Positions 1-7,674 of a stretch of 64,000 nucleotides of DNA are shown one piece after another. Source of the DNA: Actinoallomurus iriomotensis (GTDB taxonomy: Bacteria; Actinomycetota; Actinomycetes; Streptosporangiales; Streptosporangiaceae); contig NZ_BSTJ01000018.1 of the NCBI RefSeq assembly GCF_030269445.1, forward strand, positions 62,001 through 126,000, given 5' to 3'. The translations under genes and the position numbers were made by a program. Below the pieces are notes generated by a model. The model saw only the letters and a list, made by a program, of their open reading frames with translations, was not told where the DNA came from and did not search any database. Numbering within the stretch: position 1 is the stretch's first letter; each line of letters starts with the position of its first letter.

Positions 1-339
1 CGGAAGAACCTCTCCCGCGACGGCCACATGTTCGGCGCCAAGTACGTCACCGTCCTCGGCATGCACCTCTACCTTCCCGGCCTCACCGGCGAGGACAGCG
101 ACCTCGTCGACGAGGACTTCGGGACGGTCGACGCCCTGAAGGACCAGCTCGGACGGCTGAACCAGCAGACGCAACAGTCGATCAACGCGCAGGTGAAGAT
201 CATCGACCAGGCCGGCGCGGCGCTCGACCGGGTCGCCGACAACGCGGCCAAGGCGACCGCCCCACTGCCGAACGGGCCGGAGTACGTCTCGTCCGGCGTT
301 CCCAGCAGCTACGAGCACTGGGTGGAGCACGGCCGCTAA
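1..339 (+). CDS. C-terminal part of a WXG100-like (possible type VII secretion-associated) protein
   Basis: The frame is open from the first base, so the gene starts outside the window; about 112 residues are visible. The visible part is paralogous to the C-terminal half of the convergent gene at 336-1019: both contain LSR-GHM, an INAQVKII / IDAQVKII helix, a D-VSDNA / DRVADNA segment, and end in Y-WV-HG-R. The predicted helical content and the YbaB-like gene nearby recall ESX/type VII secretion loci of actinomycetes, but no WXG motif lies in the visible part, so that role is inference. Its TAA stop overlaps the TAG of the opposite gene by two bases. Confidence 0.6.
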   Translation, partial: RKNLSRDGHMFGAKYVTVLGMHLYLPGLTGEDSDLVDEDFGTVDALKDQLGRLNQQTQQSINAQVKIIDQAGAALDRVADNAAKATAPLPNGPEYVSSGVPSSYEHWVEHGR

Positions 340-1019
340 CGGCCGCCGTGGGAGACCCAGTACTGGTAGTCGTCAGGCGTGCTCTTCGCGTAGTCGGATC
401 CGCCGGGAAGCGCACCGGTCGTCTTCGTGGCGTTGTCGGAGACCCCGTCCAGCGCGCTCGTGGCGGCGGTGATGATTTTGACCTGAGCGTCGATCAGGTC
501 CTGCGTGTGCCGGTTCAGCTTCTTGAGCGAGTCCATCGCGGCATTGATCGCCGCCGAGTCGGTGTCCACGTCGGACTCGCTTTCACCCTTGACGTGAAAG
601 AAGAGCACCGTGTGGTAGGCGCCGCCCAGCATGTGCCCGCCGCGAGAGAGCACGTCCTTGGTGGACTTCAGCGTCTCGTACGCGGCCTTCTTGTGGCCGG
701 CGATGATGCCGGCGATGTTGTTCAGTGCTCCGGCCACCACCGGCCCCTGCGCCGCGACGGTGTGGAAATGCTTACGCGGGTAGTTCTCCCAGAAATCGGT
801 GAACGCGTCGAGCGGGCGATCGTTCCCTCGTTCCCAGGTGGTGGTGGGGTCCCAAACACTCCCGGGCGCCTTCATGGGCTGATCCACCATGTTCTTGAAC
901 GTTTTCTCGGCCACACCCCAACTCTTGGCCAGAGAAGTGAGCTTGTCCTCGTTGATGGCGATCGGCGTGTATCCGACGAGACGCGCCGTCTCGACGAGAT
1001 CATCCGGCATCTTTATCAT
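336..1019 (-). CDS. WXG100-like helical protein, paralogue of the gene at the left edge
   Basis: This is a 227-residue protein with no signal peptide or membrane segment. The C-terminal ~105 residues match the protein encoded convergently at 1-339, so the two form an inverted paralogue pair meeting tail to tail. The N-terminal half has WDPTTTWERGNDRP and FWENYP segments followed by long amphipathic helices. The ATG at 1019 has GAAGGG seven bases upstream; an in-frame ATG at 1010 is an alternative. It is third in a minus-strand operon after the YbaB-like gene and a 122-residue unknown protein. Such triplets are common near type VII secretion substrates, which suggests a secreted or surface role. 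No catalytic motif is visible. Confidence 0.65.
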   Translation of the reverse strand: MIKMPDDLVETARLVGYTPIAINEDKLTSLAKSWGVAEKTFKNMVDQPMKAPGSVWDPTTTWERGNDRPLDAFTDFWENYPRKHFHTVAAQGPVVAGALNNIAGIIAGHKKAAYETLKSTKDVLSRGGHMLGGAYHTVLFFHVKGESESDVDTDSAAINAAMDSLKKLNRHTQDLIDAQVKIITAATSALDGVSDNATKTTGALPGGSDYAKSTPDDYQYWVSHGGR

Positions 1020-1030
1020 CAGGCAGCCCT

Positions 1031-1399
1031 TCAGCCGTCCAGTCTCGGCGGGAGTTTCACATTGAAGACATCACGCTTGTTGTCGTCTTCGGTGGCCTCG
1101 AAGATATTCGCCATCTTCTCCAAGCACTCCTTTATCTCCAGCCGTTCATTGATGGTCAGAATCTGATCGGCCCGGAAAAGGCTGTAGCTGAGGCGACTGT
1201 AGGCCTGCGAGAAGTTCTGCGTCCTGGCGTCCTTGTCGGAGGCGAACTCCGTGTTCGACTCGGGATAGTACGGAATCTCGATGGCCAGCAGGTCGTCCCG
1301 ATCTTGCAGGTAGTTGCCGTCCACCCCCCACATCACCGCGTCGCTCGTGTTCCGCAGCATCTTGGGGTCGTTGGTCAACGACCGCCCGTGATCTCCCAT
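1031..1399 (-). CDS. Unrecognised 122-residue protein
   Basis: I do not recognise this family. The protein is soluble and mixed-charge (several Asn/Asp, a VMWGVDGNYL segment, a central YSRLSYSLFRA helix, an ERLEIKECLEKMANIFEA helix), with no signal peptide or membrane segment. Codon use is visibly less GC-biased than in the neighbours (ATT, TTC, AAA codons), suggesting a recently acquired or poorly expressed gene. It sits between the YbaB-like gene (stop 5 bases before its ATG) and the WXG100-like gene (12 bases after its stop), so all three are probably cotranscribed. A chaperone or partner for the neighbouring substrate is possible but unproven. Confidence 0.6.
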   Translation of the reverse strand: MGDHGRSLTNDPKMLRNTSDAVMWGVDGNYLQDRDDLLAIEIPYYPESNTEFASDKDARTQNFSQAYSRLSYSLFRADQILTINERLEIKECLEKMANIFEATEDDNKRDVFNVKLPPRLDG

Positions 1400-1403
1400 T
1401 GCG

Positions 1404-1754
1404 TCAACCGTCCATTCGTTTGAGGATCTCGGCGCCCATCTGCTGGTAGACGGCCGTCTGGCGGAGGTACTCGGCGTTGATCTCCTCGAGTTCGCGGGAC
1501 AGGCGCTGCGCCGCCTCCTGATCCGCCTCGCGTCTGCCGTCGGCGACTCGCCGCAGCAGTTCCTCCTGCGCGGCCGACAGCGCCTCGAGGACGGCGTCGG
1601 CGATGTCGCCCATGGCGAGGCGCTTCGCCTGGGGAGCGATGGTCACGGACTTGATCAGACCGTCGGCGCCGAAGGAGACACGGACCATGCCGTCGGCCGC
1701 GGTCCCGGTGACCGGCGAGTCCTGGCGCTCGGAAGCTTTGCCCATCGGTTCCAT
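1404..1754 (-). CDS. YbaB/EbfC-family-like protein with short N-terminus
   Basis: The core resembles the YbaB/EbfC fold: VTGTAADGMVRVSFGADG, then SVTIAPQA, then DIADAVLEALSAAQEELL, followed by a long charged helix ending at the C-terminus. YbaB proteins are small dimeric nucleoid-associated factors; in actinomycetes a divergent subset sits in ESX-like loci upstream of WXG100-type genes, as here. The usual N-terminal helix is short or missing. Three in-frame ATGs are possible: 1805, 1754 and 1745. A TAGCAT box covers the one at 1805, so I prefer 1754 with a ~40-base leader, though no strong ribosome site is visible. It is the first gene of the minus-strand operon ending at 336. Confidence 0.6.
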   Translation of the reverse strand: MEPMGKASERQDSPVTGTAADGMVRVSFGADGLIKSVTIAPQAKRLAMGDIADAVLEALSAAQEELLRRVADGRREADQEAAQRLSRELEEINAEYLRQTAVYQQMGAEILKRMDG

Positions 1755-1873
1755 CTCTGCCGGGCGGGCGGCAGCGGAAGCCGACCCGATCCTGAAAAGG
1801 ATCATGCTAACGACGCCAGTCACGCATTTGGTGGGATATCTCGCAATGACGAATAACCCGGGCAGTCGACAGG

Positions 1874-2986
1874 TCAGTCTTCGGTGAACGCGCGGAGGCG
1901 CTCCATGGTCTCGATGTACTCCTCGACCATCTCGTAGATCACCCGTGAGACGGGCTTCACCTGGTTCATGGTGCCGACGATCTGGCCGACCGGGAAGGTG
2001 GTCAAATCGCCCGCGCCGGCGCGGTTGATGCGCTGGAGCGCGTCGGAGATCAGCATGAACTGCATCGGCATCGGAAGCGTGCCGGGCGACTCGGGCGACT
2101 CCCACGCGTCGGTCCACGCCGTCCTGAGCATCCGCGCCGGCTTCCCCGTCCAGGAGCGCGAGCGTACGGTGTCGCGTGAGGTCGCGGCGAGAAGCCGGTC
2201 GCGCGACGCCTCCGGCGTGTCGGCCTCCTCGACGGTCAGCCAGACCGAGCCGGTCCAGACTCCGTCGGCGCCGAGCGCCATCCCGGCGGCCATCTGACGG
2301 CCCCGCCCGATGCCGCCCGCGGCGAGCACCATCGTGTCCGGGCCGACGGCGTCGACCACCTCGGGGAGCAGCACCATCGTGGAGATCTCGCCCGTGTGGC
2401 CGCCGGCCTCGGTGCCCTGGGCGACGATGACGTCGACGCCCACGTCGACCTGCTTGCGCGCGTGCCGGGCGCTGCTGGCCAGGCCGGCGACGGTCACGCC
2501 GTGGCGGTGCGCCTCCTCGACCACGTCCGCGGGGGGCGGGCCCAGCGCGCTGGCGAGCAGCGCGATCGGATGCTTCAGCGCCACCTCGACCTGGGGACGG
2601 GCCGTGGCGTCGGTCCAGCCGAGCAGGTAACGGCCGACGCCCTCCTCGGTGAGCGGGGCGACGCCGTGCCGTTCGAGCAGGTCGTTGACGAATCGCCGGT
2701 GCTCCTCGGGGATCATGCTCTGCAGCCCGCTGAGCATCTCGCCCGCGTCGCCGAGGTCCGCGCCCTCGTACTTGGCCGGCATGACGACGTCGACGCCGTA
2801 CGGCCGGCCGCCCGCGTGCTCGTCGATCCAGGCCAGCTCGGTCTCGAGCTCGTCGGGGGTGAAGTACAGAGCGCCGAGGACGCCCATGCCGCCCGCGCGG
2901 CTCACCGCCGCGACCACGTCGCGGCAGTGACTGAACGCGAAGATCGGATACTCGATGCCGAAGAGCTCGGTGACTCGTGTCCGCAC
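1874..2986 (-). CDS. Nitronate monooxygenase / NPD-like flavin oxidoreductase
   Basis: The 370-residue protein starts RTRVTELFGIEYPIFAF and contains the glycine-rich FMN-binding pattern of the NMO/2-nitropropane dioxygenase TIM barrel: GGMGVLGA near residue 33, AQGTEAGGHTG near 190, LAAGGIGRG near 220 and the ALGADGVWTGS signature. The family uses FMN to oxidise alkyl nitronates, but actinomycete members also act in other pathways; the mycobacterial steroid-ring enzyme IpdC belongs to the same superfamily. GTG 2986 is preferred because a TATTGT box ends seven bases upstream (leaderless) and the family N-terminus begins here; GTG 3004 is an alternative. A KstR-type palindrome lies at the -35 position, hinting at a lipid or steroid role rather than nitroalkane detoxification. 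Confidence 0.85.
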   Translation of the reverse strand: MRTRVTELFGIEYPIFAFSHCRDVVAAVSRAGGMGVLGALYFTPDELETELAWIDEHAGGRPYGVDVVMPAKYEGADLGDAGEMLSGLQSMIPEEHRRFVNDLLERHGVAPLTEEGVGRYLLGWTDATARPQVEVALKHPIALLASALGPPPADVVEEAHRHGVTVAGLASSARHARKQVDVGVDVIVAQGTEAGGHTGEISTMVLLPEVVDAVGPDTMVLAAGGIGRGRQMAAGMALGADGVWTGSVWLTVEEADTPEASRDRLLAATSRDTVRSRSWTGKPARMLRTAWTDAWESPESPGTLPMPMQFMLISDALQRINRAGAGDLTTFPVGQIVGTMNQVKPVSRVIYEMVEEYIETMERLRAFTED

Positions 2987-2993
2987 GTCTCCG

Positions 2994-3023
2994 ACAATAC
3001 ACACAGAAGTGGAACGCGTTCTA
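2994..3023 (-). promoter_or_regulatory. Leaderless promoter with KstR-type palindrome
   Basis: The palindrome TGGAACGCGTTCTA at 3010-3023 fits the published KstR consensus TnnAACnnGTTnnA at every fixed position. Downstream on the minus strand, TATTGT (2994-2999) is a good -10 box placed seven bases before GTG 2986, so the palindrome would cover the -35 region and block polymerase when bound. KstR is the TetR-type repressor of steroid/cholesterol catabolism in mycolate actinomycetes; whether this organism has it cannot be seen here. Confidence 0.55.
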
Positions 3024-3113
3024 GTTCCAATCGTGGCCAGCCGGAGCGTACGCCCGTACGCCAGGTGGAACACGTATCAGAAACCCATGCGCCATCTGTC
3101 CGCAACTGGGGTG

Positions 3114-3142
3114 TTGACGGCGGTATGACCCGTTGTTAACTT
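3114..3142 (+). promoter_or_regulatory. Sigma-70-type promoter of the LAL regulator
   Basis: TTGACG (3114-3119) and TAACTT (3137-3142) are separated by 17 bases on the plus strand, about 50 bases before the ATG at 3192. The leader then carries GGAGGG (3176-3181) as ribosome site. This is the closest match to a housekeeping promoter in the intergenic region. Confidence 0.5.
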
Positions 3143-3191
3143 TCGCGCCTGGGCTCTCGCTGAGAGTGCGGCGTCCGGAGGGCCGACGCGG

Positions 3192-6020
3192 ATGACCGAA
3201 GCGATCGGAGTGGTCCGGGGCAGAGCCGGCCCGCAGGTGGCGGGACCGGTCGGCGAGCTCTCGGCGCATGCCCTCGTGGGCCGCGGACCGCTGCTGGAGG
3301 CGGCTCGCGCACAGCTCGCGGCCGGCAGCGTGCTGCTGACCGGCCCGGCGGGCATCGGCAAGTCCACTCTCCTGTCCGCGCTGGCCGCCGAGGTCACCGG
3401 CCACCGGATCCTGCGCTGCTCGCTATCGCAGACCGAGCACCACCTGCCGTTCCTCGGCCTCATCGACCTGCTGGCCGACACCGGCGACGAGATCCTGCAC
3501 ACGCTGCCCGCGCCGCAGCGCGCCGCCCTGGAGTCCGCGCTGCTCCGGCATACCGACCCGGTCGGCGAACGCGACGGCCTCAGTCTGCGGATGGCCGTGC
3601 TGGCCACCTTCCGCGCCCTGTGCGCGAGCGGCCCGGTGCTGATCGTGGTGGACGACGCCCAGTGGCTCGACGCGCCCAGCGCGGAGCTACTGGCGTTCAT
3701 CGCCCGCCGCGCCCGCGGGCTGCCGCTGCGGGCCCTGGTCGGGCAGCGCACCGGTGCGGGAGGTTCCCGGCCGGAGCCCCGCCTGTGTCCCCCGCCGGTT
3801 CGCGCGTTCGACGTGCCGCCGATGACCGCGGCCGAGGTCACGCGGCTGCTCGGCGAGCTCGAGCTGCCACGTGCCGTCCTGGCGAAGGTGCACCGCGCCA
3901 GCGGCGGCAACCCGTTCTTCGCGGTCGAGCTGGGCCGCGCGCTCGCCGAACACGACGGGCCGCTGGACCCGGCGGCGCCGCTGCCCGTACCCGACGGCCT
4001 GCGCTCCCTCATGCTCGGCCGGCTGCTGGCCCTGTCGTCCGGGGCCCGGCGCACCCTGCTCACCGCCTGCGCGGCGGCCCGCCCGACCCTGGCCCTGCTG
4101 CGCGGCGCCGGGCGCCCCGACGCGGACGCCGACCTCGCCGAGGCGCGGGAGGCCGGCATCGTCGCGCCGGGCGAGGTCGTGCGGTTCACCCATCCCCTGC
4201 TGGCGGCCGTGCTGTACGCCGAGGCGCCCGAACGCGACCGGCTCGCCGTGCACGCCGCGCTGGCCGACGTGGTCACCGACCCGGTCGAACGGGCCCGCCA
4301 CCTGGCCCTCGTCGCGCCCGGCCGCGACGCGGAGGTGGCCGCCACGCTGGACGAGGCCGCCGCGGCCGCCCGGCGGCGTGGCGCCCCCGCGGCGGCGGCG
4401 CGGCTCGGCCTGCTGGCCGCCGACCGTACGCCGCGGGCGGATGAGGAGACCGGGCTGCGGCTCACCGCCGCCGAGGACGCCCTCGCCTCGGGTGAGTTCG
4501 CGCTGGCCCGCGGCATCGCCGAAGAGGTCCTCGCCCACGCCTCGATCCCGGCCGAGCGCGTACGGGCCTGGATCGTGCTGCTCGACTCCGGCGGCCAGGC
4601 GCTCGCCGAACTGGACGACGTCTTCCCGCGCGCCCTCGCCGACGCGCGGGACGACCCCGCGCTGCTCGCCCCGCTGCGCTACCGGCTCGCCTGGCGGGCG
4701 TGGCTGGTGAAGGGCTCGGCGCCACGGGCGCGCGACGAGGCGGCCACCGCGGCCCGGCTCGCCGCCGAGGCCGGCGACCGCCGTACCGAGGTGCTGGCGC
4801 TGACCAAGCAGGCCCTCGCGGAGTTCCACACCGGACGGCTGGAGGCCGAACGGACCCTCGAACGCGCGCTGAGCGGCCCGCAGGACCCGGCCATCCGGTT
4901 CGACCACAACGGCCCGGTGTACCTCCGCCACCGGCATCACCTGCTGCACGACCGGCTGGAGGAGGCGCGGGCGGAACTGCGCTCACTGACGTACGCGGTG
5001 CGGCAGCGGGGCGCGGTGGAGGACCTGTTCATGTGCCTGTACGGGTCCGCGCAGGTGGAGATCTTCCGTGGCCGCTGCGACCGGGCGCTCGACCTGGCCG
5101 AGCAGTGCCTGCGGCTCGCCGAGGACAGTGAGCTGAGCCGGGGGCCGGCCTGGTGCGCGGTGGCCTTCGCCGAGGCCGCCGGCGGCGCGCTCGACCGCGC
5201 GCTGGCCGCGGCCGAGCGCGCCGTCGCGCACAGCGAGGACGACGGCGACCTGCTCTTCCTGCCGCACTCGCTGCACGCGGCCGGGCACATCCGGCTGCTG
5301 CGCGGCGACGCGGCCGGAGCCGCCGACGCGTTGCGCCGCGTCCGCCGGCTGGAGCGCGGGCAGGGCCTGGTCGAACCGGCGATGCGCCGCTGGCACGCCG
5401 ACCTGGCCGAGGCACTCGTCGCCACCGGCGCGTCCGGCGAGGCGGCCGAGGTGATCGAGGAGACCCGGCGCGACGCCGTACGCCTCGGCCGGCGCGGGGT
5501 GCTGGCGGTGCTGGAACGCGCGTCGGCCCTGGTGACCGCGGCACGCGGCGATCTGGACGGCGCGGTGGAGGGCCTGACCCGGGCCGTGGAGACGCTGGCC
5601 GCCTCGCCGTACCCACTGGAGGAGGGCCGCGCCCGCCTGGAACTCGGCCGCCTGCGCGTCCGGATGGACGCCCCGGCGCCCGCACGCGAGTCGTTGCGCG
5701 CGGCGCACCGGGTCTTCACCCGCGCGAAGGCCGCACCGTGGGTGGCGGCGGTGACCGCCGAACTGGACCACCTGGACGTGGGCGCCCCCAGGCCGACGGC
5801 CGAGGCGGACGCGCTGCACACACTGACCGGCGTCGAACGACGCGTGGCGATGCTGGTCGCCGACGGCGCGACGAACCGCGAGATCGCGACCCGCCTGTTC
5901 GTGAGCGTGAAGACGGTGGAGGCCGCTCTCACTCGGACGTACCGGAAACTGGGCATCCGCTCCCGCGTCGACCTCGCCCGCCTCGCCGCCGCCCACCGCA
6001 CCGGCGACCGTCCGGCCTGA
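3192..6020 (+). CDS. Large ATP-binding LuxR-family (LAL) transcriptional regulator
   Basis: The protein has 942 residues, the usual LAL length. It begins with an AAA/STAND ATPase: Walker A GPAGIGKST at residues 51-59 and Walker B LIVVDDAQWLD near 150. A long alpha-helical tetratricopeptide-like region follows (about 400-860). The C-terminus is a LuxR helix-turn-helix (LTGVERRVAMLVADG...TNREIA...SVKTVEAALTR, about 877-935). LAL proteins respond to a ligand and activate neighbouring or pathway genes, often in secondary or carbon metabolism. The ATG is supported by GGAGGG 10 bases upstream and a promoter at 3114-3142. The gene stands alone, divergent from the nitronate monooxygenase-like gene, with a truncated monooxygenase gene converging on it. 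Confidence 0.9.
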   Translation: MTEAIGVVRGRAGPQVAGPVGELSAHALVGRGPLLEAARAQLAAGSVLLTGPAGIGKSTLLSALAAEVTGHRILRCSLSQTEHHLPFLGLIDLLADTGDEILHTLPAPQRAALESALLRHTDPVGERDGLSLRMAVLATFRALCASGPVLIVVDDAQWLDAPSAELLAFIARRARGLPLRALVGQRTGAGGSRPEPRLCPPPVRAFDVPPMTAAEVTRLLGELELPRAVLAKVHRASGGNPFFAVELGRALAEHDGPLDPAAPLPVPDGLRSLMLGRLLALSSGARRTLLTACAAARPTLALLRGAGRPDADADLAEAREAGIVAPGEVVRFTHPLLAAVLYAEAPERDRLAVHAALADVVTDPVERARHLALVAPGRDAEVAATLDEAAAAARRRGAPAAAARLGLLAADRTPRADEETGLRLTAAEDALASGEFALARGIAEEVLAHASIPAERVRAWIVLLDSGGQALAELDDVFPRALADARDDPALLAPLRYRLAWRAWLVKGSAPRARDEAATAARLAAEAGDRRTEVLALTKQALAEFHTGRLEAERTLERALSGPQDPAIRFDHNGPVYLRHRHHLLHDRLEEARAELRSLTYAVRQRGAVEDLFMCLYGSAQVEIFRGRCDRALDLAEQCLRLAEDSELSRGPAWCAVAFAEAAGGALDRALAAAERAVAHSEDDGDLLFLPHSLHAAGHIRLLRGDAAGAADALRRVRRLERGQGLVEPAMRRWHADLAEALVATGASGEAAEVIEETRRDAVRLGRRGVLAVLERASALVTAARGDLDGAVEGLTRAVETLAASPYPLEEGRARLELGRLRVRMDAPAPARESLRAAHRVFTRAKAAPWVAAVTAELDHLDVGAPRPTAEADALHTLTGVERRVAMLVADGATNREIATRLFVSVKTVEAALTRTYRKLGIRSRVDLARLAAAHRTGDRPA

Positions 6021-6088
6021 CACGGCGGTGCGAAGAGTGAGGATCGGCAAGCCGGTGCGGGCATCGGGGTGACCGTTCTCATCCTCGG

Positions 6089-6259
6089 GGTCAGCGTGCG
6101 GATTTCCATCGCCTCGTCGTGTTCGCGGGCGAGCAGGTACGCGCTGCGGAAGCCCTCCAGGCCGCGGAGGTGGCCGAGCACCTCCGTCGTGAAGACCTCG
6201 CGGTAGCGTTCGGCGTCCTCGGGGCCGCGGGTCCGTGCCTGCCAGATGCGTGCGATCAT
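6089..6259 (-). pseudogene. Truncated antibiotic-biosynthesis-monooxygenase (ABM) gene
   Basis: From ATG 6259 the frame encodes MIARIWQARTRGPEDAERYR and continues through a helix and YLLAREHDEAMEIRTLT. This is the first ~57 residues of an ABM-superfamily ferredoxin-like domain, normally about 100 residues. Homology stops there, before the expected L-W-E-S strand-helix; the frame then runs without a stop antisense through the LAL gene. The start keeps a strong GAGGAGAAGG ribosome site, so the loss looks recent. The gene followed the AraC regulator at 6340-7143, probably its former partner. A 3' deletion during rearrangement next to the LAL gene is the simplest explanation. Confidence 0.6.
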
Positions 6260-6339
6260 GCCGCGCCTTCTCCTCTCGTACGGGCCGTCTGCCGACGAGT
6301 CTCGGCCCGCGCGCGAGAGCGGCGCTTGAAGATGGTTGC

Positions 6340-7143
6340 TCAGTCCGCGACGAGCAGCCGGCGCAGCGCACGCGGCGTGTGGCCGCACTCCTCGCGTACG
6401 GTGCGGGTCAGGTGGGCGTGGTCGGCGAACCCCAGGTCGGCGGCGAGGCCGGCCAGGTCCGCACGGCCGGCCTCGATCGCGCGCAGCACGCGGACGCGGG
6501 TGCGGTAAGCGCTCAGGGTCAGCCCGGTCTGCCGGTGGAAGACCCGGCTCAGGTGGTACGGCGAGCAGCCGAGGCGCCGTGCCGTCTCCCGCAGGCCGAG
6601 CGCGACCGGGTCGAGGGTCAGCAGTTCCCGTGCCGCGTCCGCCAGGGCGCGCCGCGCCGCCCCCGTGGCGGGGCGGGTGGACGGCTCGGCCACGTGCGCC
6701 CGCCGGTCGTCGAACAGGCCGCCCACCAGGTCCGCGGTGAGATCGGCCAGCGCGAACGGGTCGGCGCTGCGGCGGGCCCGGGCGAGCAGGAGCCGGTGCG
6801 TGACGGCGAGGCGGCCGGTCACCGCCGCGGTCGGGCGTACCGGGACGCCGCCGGTCAGCTCGATCATGAATGACGGCGACAGCGACAGGACGGTGCAGAC
6901 GTCCTCGGCCCCCACGCGGTGGGCGATGCTCTGCTCGTCGGCCGGCCCGCCGAGATAGGCGGTGACCGGATCGGCCGGGAACGCGTGACCGCCGACCCTC
7001 GCCCGGAACACGCCGCCGCACACGAGCGTCAGCCGGTGACCGGACGGCGGATCCGGGTCGGTCCAGTCTTCGGTGGTGGCCCGGATCACCACCCGCTCGA
7101 CCCGGAACCCGTCCCCGGCCGTGACCGGCGTCACCGTACGCAC
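6340..7143 (-). CDS. AraC-family transcriptional regulator
   Basis: The 267-residue protein has an N-terminal ligand-binding (cupin-like) half and a C-terminal double helix-turn-helix: GLRETARRLGCSPYHLSRVFH near 180-200 and LAGLAADLGFADHAHLTRTV near 227-246, followed by GHTPRALRR, all typical of AraC/XylS. The GTG start at 7143 has TAGCGT (7151-7156) seven bases upstream, indicating a leaderless transcript. The gene downstream on the same strand is the truncated ABM monooxygenase gene, so its natural target may be gone. Effector unknown. Confidence 0.85.
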   Translation of the reverse strand: MRTVTPVTAGDGFRVERVVIRATTEDWTDPDPPSGHRLTLVCGGVFRARVGGHAFPADPVTAYLGGPADEQSIAHRVGAEDVCTVLSLSPSFMIELTGGVPVRPTAAVTGRLAVTHRLLLARARRSADPFALADLTADLVGGLFDDRRAHVAEPSTRPATGAARRALADAARELLTLDPVALGLRETARRLGCSPYHLSRVFHRQTGLTLSAYRTRVRVLRAIEAGRADLAGLAADLGFADHAHLTRTVREECGHTPRALRRLLVAD

Positions 7144-7182
7144 GCGGCCGACGCTACCCCCGCGACGGGCCGCTCTCCACCG

Positions 7183-7590
7183 TCACGACCGGGTCAGCCC
7201 CTCGCGCTTGAGCCTGCGCCAGCCACCCGCCCGGTTGTTGGCGATGATCTGCTTGAACATGGCGGTGAGGGCGGGCGCGTTGATGGGATCGCCCTGGTAG
7301 AAGGCCACCGTACGGGCGGTCTTGTTGTCGTGGCCGCCGGTGATGATGCCTTCGGGGTCGGGCACGATCGCGCCGTCGTAGAGGAAGACGTTGACGTGGT
7401 CCTTGGTCGCCAGCAGCGCGCAGATGTTGCCCTGCAGCACGAAGTACGGCCGGTCGGTGCGCTTGATCGTCTCGGCCACCTCCTCGTCGGCCGCGTGGAC
7501 GAGCTCGCGGACCTCACGGCAGACGGCCTGCTGCCAGCCCGGCAGGGCCTCGATGTAGGCGTCGACGCGGGGATCGGTGACGTAGGCCAT
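7183..7590 (-). CDS. DUF1801 (YdhG/YjbR-like) protein
   Basis: The 135-residue protein contains the DUF1801 pattern: DPRVDAYIEALPGWQQAVCREVRELV, then EVAETIKRTDRPYFVLQGN, then a hydrophobic CALLATKDHVNVFLYDGA strand pair. The fold resembles YjbR/CyaY-like small domains; no enzymatic activity is established. A GAGGTGG ribosome site lies before ATG 7590. It ends close to the AraC gene on the same strand, and the two could share a transcript, but the AraC gene has its own leaderless promoter. Confidence 0.8.
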   Translation of the reverse strand: MAYVTDPRVDAYIEALPGWQQAVCREVRELVHAADEEVAETIKRTDRPYFVLQGNICALLATKDHVNVFLYDGAIVPDPEGIITGGHDNKTARTVAFYQGDPINAPALTAMFKQIIANNRAGGWRRLKREGLTRS

Positions 7591-7674
7591 GGCGCATCCA
7601 CCTCGGGTCTCGACACGGGCGGCCGGCGCCCCCCGGACTCCTTTTCTATCCCGGGGGTACGACAGCGCGGACGC

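Noticed and set aside
1788-1803. GATCCTGAAAAGGATC hairpin as terminator of the nitronate monooxygenase-like gene
   Set aside because: The stem is only six bases and AT-containing, lies 70 bases past the stop and next to the YbaB-like promoter; too weak to call.
4937-7021. 694-codon minus-strand frame across the LAL gene
   Set aside because: It is antisense to a clear LAL regulator and open only because of high GC at codon position three; only its segment 6089-6259 shows real homology (ABM remnant).
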